Source: Rosa chinensis (Eukaryota; Streptophyta; Magnoliopsida; Rosales; Rosaceae). From it: a stretch of DNA of 64,000 nucleotides. Both the position numbers and the translations under genes were made by a program. Below, piece after piece: positions 1-9,918 of the stretch. A model generated the notes under the pieces. It ran no database searches, was not told where the DNA came from, and worked only from the letters and a program-made list of their open reading frames with translations. The stretch covers positions 55,588,397 to 55,652,396 of the forward strand of contig NC_037088.1 in assembly GCF_002994745.2 (NCBI RefSeq), read 5' to 3'. Each line of letters opens with the position of its first letter. Position 1 is the first letter of the stretch.

Positions 1-320
1 GTGTAGCCTTCTTTAGGTCTTCTTCAGTAAAGATTGCTGCCCCAACATTTTGTAAATGAATATAGAACTGACTTCTGGAGTTGCAGTATCCTTTGAAGTG
101 CGTTGCGAAATTAACGCCCAGTCTCTCCATATCACTGGCCATTAGAACAAGGGCTTCAACAACACCCATTGCCCTAGCAGACTCAGCTGTTGGCCAAGCA
201 AGAAGTTTCCCTCCACATAATTCTCCTACATCTCGTTGCAAATTACTAGAACAATCTCTCATTTCAATGCTCACAACTTCATCCACGATAAAGAGCATCA
301 GTTGAAGTGGTTCGCGCTAT
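1..320 (-). pseudogene. RNase H-like (RVT_3) fragment, cut by window edge
   Basis: On the minus strand an open frame runs from a TAG near 320 to the window edge. It encodes a motif series typical of plant RVT_3 / RNase H-like sequences derived from non-LTR elements: an MRDCSSNL stretch (usually VRDSSG), then CGGKLLAWPTAESA, then AMGVVEALVLMASDMERLG. The usual acidic positions near the end are degraded (HFKGYC where HFEGDC would be expected). The start is not visible and the left end lies outside the window. It is probably a retro-element or domesticated fragment rather than a working gene. The family assignment is from memory of motif order. Confidence 0.5.
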
Positions 321-690
321 TCAATAATTTCTTACCTGTGAGAAGGGAAGGATAGCTAAAGTTTGCGGCTAGGACCTACACTTTTTGATTTTTTGAAAGA
401 CTAAAAATACCCTAATATAAAATTACAATAAAAAACAATCTCTTATTAAAAATTACAATTCGTTTTTTTGATTACATTCTATAAAACACGTTCTTAATAT
501 TTCCGTTCATCGTTAAACCCTAGCTCTTTCTTTTTTAGCATTCATCATCTTCAATAGTTATCATGCTATACTAACAAGTTTTATGCCTCAAAATTTATCA
601 TATTAACGTAACAGAGTCTGAAAACACCTACTTGGATCCTGAAATGAGGTAATCGCATTGTCTGAAAACATCATATGGTTTGAAATTTAA
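321..690. other. AT-rich intergenic stretch, no gene seen
   Basis: No coding signal, RNA gene or repeat boundary is visible. The sequence is AT-rich with short homopolymer runs. Confidence 0.5.
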
Positions 691-694
691 AAAA

Positions 695-940
695 TATATG
701 TAGAGTGAGAAATGAAAGTAGGGTGAACAAAGTAAATTAGAAAAAAAATAAAAAAAATATGTAGGGTGAGAAAAGAAAGTAGGATGAACAAAGTAATTAG
801 TAGGGTGGCTTGAAAAATGGTATTTTGGGTACTGCAAATGGGTGGACAAAGTAAACTAGAAATTAAAAAAATAAATGTAGGGTGAGAAGAGAAAGTAGGA
901 CGAACAAAGTAGTTAGTAGGATGACAATTGCCGCACCCTA
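695..940. repeat. Three imperfect copies of a ~35-bp motif
   Basis: A motif of the form GTAGGGTGAGAAAAGAAAGT followed by AGGATGAACAAAGTA recurs near 698-735, 761-800 and 876-915, separated by A-rich DNA. Two copies continue into TTAGTAGGRTG. A related sequence in inverse orientation lies at about 27,345-27,405, so this is a dispersed repeat and not a local slippage product. Confidence 0.6.
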
Positions 941-1570
941 GCAAAAATGTCGATGATAATATATGAGTGCCAAGCCATCTTAGCTATTGTTGGCAATAAA
1001 GAAGAATACTTCCTCTTTCTAAATTCGTTGATCAGACGTGGAAGATGATGTATAAACTTGAACAATAATATCTATTACATAGAAGAGATTTGTAACTAAT
1101 CTTGAAACAAGAGCTGCTACCTTTAGGTTTTGTCAAGTCCCAAACAGCTCTTGTCGTGGTTTATTATAGGGATCTAGAGGAACAACAGATCCAGCATGAC
1201 GGCAAACATACATGATACTACAAATATCTTTCTCTAGTAGTGCTTTTTGAAGAAGGACAACGCCAGATGATAAGCTTGATCCTGATTAGTAATGTTTGCT
1301 AAAGCCACTTCGGGGTTAGCCATAACTAGGTTTACACAGTGGAGCGACAGAGACTTGGTTTAGTGACCAACTGATTCTAGCCCACTAGCTAGCTAGCTCT
1401 GATTTGCAAGATAATGCAGCAGCAAAAGCAGTTCTCTGTTGTGAAGTAAGAGAAAATGTTTGGAGGAATCTTTTTTTTTTTTTTTTTTTGAAGGGAATAT
1501 TTTATTTTTATTTTTATATAGATAGAAATGTAAGGTTTATTAGCGTTGCAGGATTTAGTACAATTACAGA
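941..1570. other. Intergenic, no gene seen
   Basis: No supported coding region. A long T run at about 1,471-1,490 is followed by AT-rich DNA, which could be the reversed poly(A) end of an old insertion, but no partner structure is seen. Confidence 0.4.
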
Positions 1571-1575
1571 TAGGC

Positions 1576-2780
1576 CTATATAACTATTTCATTTACATGG
1601 ATAGCCACACTTGTACAAATATTTGCAACACACCTTGTTTGATATTTCATGTCAATATTATTGCCACCGTTATGCGTTCTAAGTCGTCTCGTTAAAAACT
1701 TTGTCAAGTAATAAAAACCTTGTGAGAACAAAAGTAAACTTGGTCGAAGGAGAAAAAATGAGCAAATGTATATATGTCGAATCATGGTATCTTCAGGATG
1801 CAATGTAAGAGGAGTGGCCATGCCAAGGATGTGGCTTATTAATATCTTGCCAGGTAACAAATCTCGTTGGGACAAAATAATCTTAGACGAAGGACAAAAG
1901 AGTGCACGATGGTCAGGTGAGTATGCTTCGAGATACTCCTCTTGAAAACTACATGTTAAGTAACTCAGCTAATCAACATAAACCAATATCTTGAACATAC
2001 TTCTGGAATGTAGATGACTTGGTGAAGATCGGATATGCTTAACTTTAATCTTATGATGTTCTTGTTGTTACTGATTGAAGAAGAATTTCGGTGCAATATG
2101 CTTGGGGTTGTCGCTTTCGATGAAATTCGTCTTCATCTGCTTGATAGAAGCAACATTCTCCTCGTAGATAATCGTCGGTTCATTAGTGGTAGAACATAAT
2201 CCACATGTGCCTCGAACATGCTTTGTAACGACTCTCAGCCATATATAGTCATGTACCACTTCGTGAAGAGTTAGAATCTCAACATGATTTGAAGATGTAG
2301 CAATAATGGTCTATTTCATGGACCTCTAAGAAATTGCTTGATTCCCAAAGGTAAAGACATAACCAGTTTAGGACTGTGTCTCATGTAAGTCTGATAGATA
2401 GCCCGCGTCAGCATATCCAACAATGTGAACATCATTTTGAGGATTAAGCGGGTTTGATCCATTCCTTGATGTATAGGGATATAATAAACTTGTATTTGTC
2501 GTACCTCTAAGGTATCTAGCTAACAAGTTCACAGAAAATGAAATGTCTGGTCTAAGCCATTTAGCCAAGTACAATAATGCTCTTATTGCACTTAAATATG
2601 GGAATTCTGGTGTCAATATCTCTTTGTTATCATTTGCAAGACGAAACGAGTTTCTCTTAGGATCTAAACCTCGAATGAATATGGACAAGCTCAAAAACTT
2701 TGATATATCCTTATTAAAGCTATTGGCGGGTCCACTTAATAAGACAACTACTCTCATGCGATTGCACCTCAAGGAATAAG
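1576..2780 (-). pseudogene. Degenerate Ty1/copia pol 3' part (RT end, RNase H)
   Basis: Read on the minus strand, 2,772-2,368 encodes the end of a copia reverse transcriptase and the start of RNase H: FPYLSAIRALLYLAKWLRPD, FSVNLLARYLRGT and GYADAGYLSDLHETQS. After frame breaks, 2,259-2,068 gives the RNase H end (IYEENVASIKQMK, HIAPKFFFNQ), and 1,760-1,680 keeps a relic of the element tail (FSQGFYYLTKF). These motifs align with the intact copia pol at 54.2-58.0 kb. Stops and frameshifts show that it is dead. No LTR pair could be delimited. Confidence 0.8.
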
Positions 2781-2784
2781 GACG

Positions 2785-3560
2785 TGTATGGACCTGACCC
2801 TCTTAAGTTGACAACTGGCGTGGATCCCAGCTCGCACTGCTACCTATATAAAGAGGATCTAATCCCCAGGCTCAGGGTAACTTTCATTTCTTTCATTCCC
2901 GCCCATTTCAGGATTAGCTTCCGCTTTATCCATTTCTGACTTAAGCATCAGAGGACTAAAGTTTGGAACACTCTGGATTTTCTCTTGACGACTTTTCTCT
3001 GTTGACAGATCTCGATGAAACGATCCAGATGCGGAAGCTATCTCTAGTCAAATTCATTCGCCCCTAGCCCATCCAGATTCATGCACTAACATTTGGCTCT
3101 GTCTGTGCAATACTAGACAAAAAGTCAAGGTGCCTAATGGTTGACAGATGCACCAACTCTCACGCCCTCCCTCCTCCCAGGGATAACCAGACACCGACCC
3201 TGCAACGCAAGCTCTTCCTTACTTCAGAAGATCAAATCATACACTCTACCCCACTGGCATCCGGCGGAAGTAAACCAACAGAAGCCTTATGTTCTGACCC
3301 TGCCCACAAGATGGGGTAGATAAGGGAGGACATCAATCAAATAATCGCTGAGAAGGTAGAAGCAGTCAATCGATATAATGATCTAAGAGCCTTAACATCT
3401 TCTGGATTTAATTTGATTGATAGACCAAAATTCCATCTACAAGGTGCTCGAGCTCCAGGCCAAGCCAATAATTCATTCTTCTAAGATCTTTCATCTCGAA
3501 TTCCGACTTCTGATGCTTGGTAGTTTCCTTGATCAGTTCCTCCACATTGTTAACAAAATT
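2785..3560 (+). mobile_element. LTR-retrotransposon leader/gag fragment (Gypsy-like)
   Basis: A TATA-like CTATATAAAGAGG at about 2,841 resembles an LTR promoter. It is followed downstream by a frame starting at 3,137 (Pro/Ser/Thr-rich, PPPRDNQTPT) and continuing after a single TAG into REDINQIIAEKVEAVNRYND, which looks like the beginning of a Ty3-type or LARD gag. The piece has the opposite orientation to the copia relics on either side (gag at 3.66-4.39 kb, RT at 2.37-2.77 kb) and may have inserted into that element. The class assignment is tentative. Confidence 0.4.
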
Positions 3561-3659
3561 CATGTTGATTATAGGGGCGAGGGCTCAAACCAGTGTCCTT
3601 TTCACTCGGGCTTGTTGGGCTTGGGCACCTAGTTCCCACTTCCCACCACGTGGTCTTGA

Positions 3660-4386
3660 TCACGTGGCCGGATTACATGCACATTGACCCCTTGAGCCTT
3701 GGCCACACGGCTCATGGTCATATAAGTCATTTTTGGGCCCATCTCTCCTTCCTTGTCTCGAGTGAACATACCTTATGTTCCTTTCACAGCCTCGATTTCT
3801 CCTTTCACGATTAGGTTTGCAATGAGCAGCAACATTTGCTTCAGGCAAAAGAGCTTCTCGAGTACCTGTGGGCCTGACTTGATCATTCCTCAACAAGAGG
3901 TTGTTGTTTTTTCCAATGAGCAACAACGTAGTGATCAATTCTGAGAATTTGGTAAAGTGTTTCTCCCTGTATTGTTGCTGCATGACCAAACAGGAGGCAG
4001 GGAAGATGGAGCAAGTCTTGTCAAATATGTCAGCTTCCGTGAGCTTCTCGAGTACCTGTGGGCCTAGCTTGATCATTCCTCAACATGAGGTTATTGTTTT
4101 TTTTTTTTTTTTCAGTGAGCAACAACGTAGTGATCAATTCCGAGAATTTGGTAAGGTGTCTCTCCCTGTATTGTTGCTGCATGACCAAACAAGAGGCAAG
4201 GAAGGTGGAGCAAGTCTTATTAAATAGGTCAGCTTCCCGCCCCCGCCCCCCCCCCCCCCCCCCCGGCCCCAGCCCAACAAAATTTGAGGAGTGACCGGAT
4301 CCGGTAGATCTCCGAAGTATATACTCATTCATAGATTTCAAATCCTGGAAACGGATGTTCTGCCAACGATATCTTGCTTTAGGCAA
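3660..4386 (-). pseudogene. Degenerate copia gag with internal duplication
   Basis: The minus strand encodes pieces of a copia gag (UBN2-type domain): WQNIRFQDLKSMNEYI at the upstream end, then CLVMQQQYRERHLTKFSELI followed by LRNDQARPTGTREA. The second block is present twice because of a tandem duplication. The downstream part is basic and resembles the gag linker before the zinc knuckle. A C-rich run interrupts the frame at about 4,236-4,264. It is probably the 5' part of the same dead element whose RT/RNase H remnant lies at 1.6-2.8 kb. Confidence 0.7.
3851..4238. repeat. 190-bp tandem duplication
   Basis: Two adjacent copies starting GAGCTTCTCGAGTACCTGTG lie at 3,851 and 4,041 (period 190) and end near 4,038 and 4,237 with CAGCTTCC. 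They are close to identical apart from a longer T run in the second copy. Confidence 0.85.
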
Positions 4387-4389
4387 TAA

Positions 4390-5106
4390 AATTTACAAAT
4401 ATGCCGTTAGAACTATTTACAGGGATAGCCACACTAATATAAGTATATGCAACAATCCATGCCTTTTTAAACAAAGTCGAGTGTCATAATTGGTATTCAC
4501 TAGGTCCACATATTCACTCATTGTGGAGGAGGGTTTCCCACATTTTATCAATCAATTTTTTCTTTTGAAATGTTGTTTCAAGTATGTTATAATGAGTTCA
4601 TCTATGTAGTAATACATCAAGTAAACTAATTTAAGTCAGAGGTAGATCGACTCTATGTATTAATAGACTAATATAAAACTACTATACTTTTCAATCAAAC
4701 TAGTCTACTTCTGTATCAAACTAAGTGTACTTTCCTTGTTAGATGCTTCTTTTTGGTATTTTTATCGAGCTTTGCTTAGAATTTGTAGAACAGAACGGTG
4801 ATCATGATATCAAACCACTAAAGCAGCTGCAAGAATATGACATCTGAACAAAGTAAATTTGAATCAAGACTAATCTGAATCGGTATCATCACATCCAGCC
4901 TAACTCTGTAAATGAGATACAAAAGCATTACTTTTTATTTACGAGATCATATCAGCGAAAGGCATCAATGAAGATGCCAGTATTCAACAAAATTAGCAGT
5001 CAAGACTAGCCTAGAGATCTCAGAGATTAACATAAACAACAACCGCAACAAGGATTAGCTTCAGGAATTCAGTTCATACTGTGATTTACAGTTCTCACAT
5101 CCCATT
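4390..5106. other. Intergenic / 3' flank of aminopeptidase gene
   Basis: No coding signal. The right part (about 4,900-5,106) is probably the 3' UTR of the minus-strand aminopeptidase gene. Confidence 0.4.
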
Positions 5107-8100
5107 CTAGATGTGCTTGCTAAGGATTGTCTCAACAACACCTTGAGCTATAGGGTGATAAGTTTCGCGAGCCTCTGCAAACACCCTCTTGGCCAAAATC
5201 TTCTCCTCTTCCTTACCAGTGCCTTCTACAAGAGCAGTGTATAGTGGGACAAGGTACTTCTTCCTCCCGACTGCCTTCAAAGTTTTTTCTACCTCAGCAT
5301 AGTGATCTTTGCACTTGGAACCAATTGCCAGCAGAAGAAATGCCACCTTTACTTCATAATCTTTCGATTCAGACAGACTGTAGCGAGCATTCAAGTCTAA
5401 AATCTGGCACATACATAGAACAATACATTCAGAAAATGAAGACCGACATCTGTATGAAGTCAAATGAAACTCAAGCATCATTTGTGCTAACATGGACATT
5501 TATACAATGTTTTGTTCCGAGGAAGTAAGATAAATTGTCATAAGCAGAGGATAAATATAAATGCTCAGCTATATCAGAAACAAATCTTTTAAAGTTATAC
5601 ATGATAAAATAATATAGTCATGTTTTCCTTGGAGGTCAAGGGATCAAGGCTCCAAAAGCCATACGAAGTTTAGCAGGAGGCTTCCAAGTCCAATGACAAA
5701 CTCCTGGAATCTTAACAAGGTATGAAATCTATCACCTCCAAATACTATTTCAAGTCTAAGAGCTTATGTTTCATGTACAGTCAACCAAATTTACTTTCTA
5801 CAAAAAACATGGCAATTTTTGTACAAAATAGAAAAGTATATTACCAGCTTCTAGGCCATCTATAAATTGATTCACTTTTCAATCCGAAAAAAATCCTTAA
5901 GACATAGTCCAATGATAACAGAAACATGTATATGAAGAGACAGAATAAGATTATTGGTCTGTGAGTTAAAGTGATCTATATAACTTGATACAGACTAAGA
6001 AACAAAAGAATGACCAAGTGAGTTTGAGCCCTTGCAAAGATCAAGTCGTCTGCGGAACAGTGGAATTTCATACAAACTAAGAAATAAAGTGATATTAAAT
6101 GAAGGTTTGTTATACCAAGCCATTATCTCTGAAGGTCATCATAAACTAATTCACGGAAAACAACGAAATATTATAGCTGTTGAAGAGAAGAAACTTTAAC
6201 ACTACCTGTGAAGCTTCAATAGATTTGGGCAGGTTCTCCAAGTAGAGCTCCCACTCCATTCCTCCCCAGTCAGCAACTTCATCCTCCCTCGGCATCCTAC
6301 CAAGCTTAAATTCATTTGCCATCAATATAATTTTTGTATAGATGCTGGAAACTGGTTCATAGGCATCAGGAGGGATACCAGTGCCCTCAGTCCACAGAAT
6401 CAAGTCAATCTCTTTCTCTATTCCAAGTAGGTTTGCTTTCAGAAATTCGAGAAATGTTTCGGTATCAATTGATTTGAACTTGAAGGTGGCAATATACTTC
6501 TTTGTAAATTCATCAAATGCAGGCCTTCCAACCTTAATATTCCAGAGCAAACAAATACAATCAAAATCTTCTTATAAGTTATAAGACAATATGAATAGAC
6601 GAAGACGTGATAACCAACCTACCTGACGTTCAATGCGCCACAGAAACTGGAAACCTTTTTCATATGGAACTTCAGAATACACATCATCTGGGTCCACTCC
6701 TTCCTGATTGGTTTTCAGCTTTGTGAACTCCATGTTATCCTTGAACCTCTCCATTTCCTTATTTAAACCCCTCCAACCAATTCCAATATTCAATGCAGCT
6801 CTGTCCTCACCTTGCACAGCCTCAACAATTCTTCTCTCCGCATATGTTGTGAAACCCTGTCATAACAATGGTAACAAGCTCACTTCACTTGCAAAAACAG
6901 ACATCTATACATAATCAACGGCGAGCTGCTCAAAATATCTGTAAGCTCCGATGCATTATCCAAATTCTCCTAGACCATATGTTATAGTTGAAAACTGACC
7001 TCAAACCAATGCGGATATATAAATAAATTGAAGAAACCTAACATCCGAATATGGAACCAATGAACTTTAAACCAAAAATGCAAAGAAACAAGCAATATCT
7101 ATGCATAGTTTCAATGCAAATGCAAATCAAACCAGTAAAAGAATGCAGTTTCATCATTTTCAAGACCCACTTGAATGTGAAATATATGACTTCAGTAAAT
7201 GTGATACCTCATTCAACCAGAAGTGCTCATTAGTCTTGTTAGTGATCAAATTCCCGGTCCAACTATGAGCCAGCTCATGCGCCACCACCTGTGCGCCGCT
7301 CGAATCACCTTTCAGCACCGTCGGCGTCAGAAACGTCATCCTCGGGTTCTCCATTCCGCCGTAAGGAAAGCTCGGCGGCAGCACCAGCAAATCGAACCTC
7401 TCCCACTCGTAAGGCCCAAACAAGGCCTCCCCTTGCCTGATCATGTCCTCGGCGCTCGCAAACTCCTTCGCCGCCAATTCCAGCACCGCCGGCACCGCCT
7501 CCGAGTAAACCCTGGTCCTCGGTCCCACCTCCCGGAACCCTAGCTCCCCGACGGCGAACGCGAACAGGTACGGCGGAATCGGCTGCTCCATCACGAACTC
7601 CTCCACTGTCCTCCCCTCCGCGCACCACGCGCCGTCGCCGCACGCCAGCGCCGATCCCTCCCCGGCGATCGGGTCCCTGCGGTCGACGTGGCGAGCCGAC
7701 ATGACGGCGGAGAGCTGGCGCGGGACGTTCAACCTTGCCGAGTAGCACACACGCGCCGCCGGGGTGTCCTGGCACGGGAACACAGACCGCGCGTGGATGG
7801 CCTGGCACTGAGTGTAGACAAACGGCAGCGTTTTGTTGAAGGTCTGCGGCGGCGAGAGCCACTGGAGCGCGGAGGAGTTGGGGGCGGTGGTGTAGAGGAC
7901 GAGAACCGAGGAGTGGTTGGCGAGGGTGACGGTGAGGTGGCAGCCTTTGATTGGGTCGGGGGAGGAGAGGGAGAAAGGGAGGGGAGCGGAGGATTGGGGG
8001 TCGAGGACGGAGTGGACGGTGAGGCCACGCGCGTCGAGGGAGATTGGGCCGGAGTGAGGGGCCGGGAGGGTGAGGAGGGCGGAGGCGTGGATGGTGGAGG

Positions 8101-8188
8101 AGGAGAAGTCGAAGAAGAGAGAGAGGGAAATGTGGGTGGCGAGTGGGTGAGTCGAATCGGTGAACGAGTGAGGGTCGATCGGAGCCAT
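5107..8188 (-). CDS. LTA4H: Leukotriene A4 hydrolase-type M1 aminopeptidase
   Basis: Four exons on the minus strand, 8188-7208, 6856-6623, 6532-6206 and 5403-5107, all with GT-AG introns and closing phases, give 612 aa; plant LTA4H homologues are about this long. The start is the Met of MAPIDPHSF, the conserved plant N-terminus; an upstream in-frame Met at 8,203 is less likely. The zinc site is complete: HELAH at residues 304-308 and the third ligand Glu at 327 (HExxH-18-E), with the substrate-binding GGMEN at 277-281. The C-terminal armadillo-like domain ends in HPIAQGVVETILSKHI. The enzyme should be a cytosolic zinc metallopeptidase that removes N-terminal residues; the epoxide hydrolase activity of the animal enzyme is uncertain in plants. 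Exon 1 is very GC-rich compared with the other exons, which creates long false ORFs on the opposite strand. Confidence 0.93.
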
Positions 8189-9918
8189 AATCGGAAAAAT
8201 CAAAGTTAGGGTTTTGCAGAGAGTGAAGTCAATGCGATTTTGGGAGAGAACGGAGTCTGGGATTTTTTTTTTTTTTTTTGCCTTTGGCTTTTAAACTTTG
8301 GAGGGAGAAAGGCGTAGGAAAAGAATAGAACTGGAGGGAGAATCAGATACGGGCGGGTGTATGATAGGATGTGATTAAAAAAAGATTAAAGGATGCTTCT
8401 GGATTAACTTTATGATTGTTTCTTCCAAGGAATAATCTTTGCTTCTCTCTGAAGCTTAAGTCCAAAGTTGGTGATTATCATTTTTTTATTAATAAAGAGA
8501 GTAACCTTTAAGAATATATAGATTTTTGGAATATTGTTTGCGTTTTTTTCCTGAACAATATTTTGTTGGGTTTTCTTGGAAAGGATGGGTGTGACTTCTC
8601 CACCTAGATTTGAGATGTAATTGATAATGTAAAGTAATGGCTCAAGGTGTTACATAGTTGTGGATGCAATGGCTCATTTGGATCATGTGATCTCAAGGGT
8701 GCAAGTAAACCTACCATGCACTGACTGAAGATAGAATTTAAAACTTGGACATAAAAATGACAAAATTTTAGTTGGTAACATTAAATGCATTGAGTTAAGA
8801 TTGTGTATGACCACCACCAAGCGGGAATTCTGCGAGCAAAATACCAATCTAGCTCAATCACACTTCCACATAACTGCAGAGACCTATTTGGTTCGTTTCA
8901 ATTTTTGTACCAAAAAAATGTGAAAATAACTACAAACCGAAAATCAGATTCAGTTCGAATATCGATTTTTGCCTGAAAACTGAAACGTTTACGCCTAGGG
9001 GTGGGCACGGGCCGAAATGACCATGATCCTAAACCCAAACCCAATTCTAGCTAACAACGGGACAAGACGAGATGAGATTGCTTTTTTAAAAAATATGTCC
9101 CATGCCGTCCCGGTTTCAGATTCATTTAGAATCATCAAGAATCAGTCTATTTTTAAATAATCTAAATATAATATGTATAATTCAACTTAGCATTCAAAGT
9201 TCATAATAATCAAACACCAACATATATGAGCCTTACCCATATAAAAACCATCAATCCAAACGTTATGGCCTTGCAACACTTGAAAGGAATTCAAATAAGT
9301 CCCAGCAAATTGAGTAATTAGTAAATATAAATATTAAAAAGTATCACAAACAACCTATAAAAAATTAATTACATATTAAAATTTAATTTAAATTTTTAAA
9401 TATGAATATTTCGGGATGAGACGTGTTCCGATTGAAATTACAATGCCATTCTAATCCCAAAGTATTCAAGACGGGACGGAACCATCCCGACCACTACAAA
9501 AAAAAAAAAAAAAAAAACAAAAAAAATCCTGTCTTATATCGCTCGGAACGGGACAGGACGGGATGGGTTCGGGTTCGAGCTCGGGACGACCGAATAACAC
9601 CCGACCCGAAATCACCCAATACCCGATTAGTAGAGAGGCTAATCCGTGAGCTTAGTTAAAGTCGAGGCCCACATTATACCTGATAATTTGCTTAGCCCAG
9701 TGGAGCCTACATAGCATCAAATCAAAACTAAACCCATTATTACACCCCCACTTCTCTCTCGATTCGACAAAATTCCATCTCTCTCAGAAAACCAAAAAAA
9801 AAAAAAAAAAAAAACCATCTTCTTCTTCAAGCTCTGAAATTTCAAAACTTTCTCAAACAGAGCGAGTGAGAGAAGCACTCTCAGACAGCCCCTCACTGAA
9901 ACCCTAGAAGACCCAGAA
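8189..9918. other. Divergent intergenic region with repeat-like GC-rich segment
   Basis: This separates two divergently transcribed genes and so contains both promoters. At about 8,995-9,120 and 9,465-9,620 there are GGGTGGGCACGGG and repeated GGGACGGGAYGG-type blocks around an AT-rich core. That pattern is common in short plant non-autonomous repeats, but I cannot define termini. Long A runs occur at about 9,499-9,518 and 9,796-9,813. The last ~150 bp, rich in CTCTCTC, is probably the TON1 5' UTR. Confidence 0.4.

Noticed and set aside
6932..6940. Evening element AAAATATCT
   Set aside because: It lies in intron 1 of the aminopeptidase gene, far from the clock gene, and a 9-mer is expected by chance in this much DNA.
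7305..8209. Long open frames on both strands over the aminopeptidase first exon (for example 7,688-8,209 plus)
   Set aside because: By-product of the GC-rich exon; the frames have low-complexity Gly/Arg/Glu composition and no homology, whereas the minus-strand frame has full M1 peptidase motifs.
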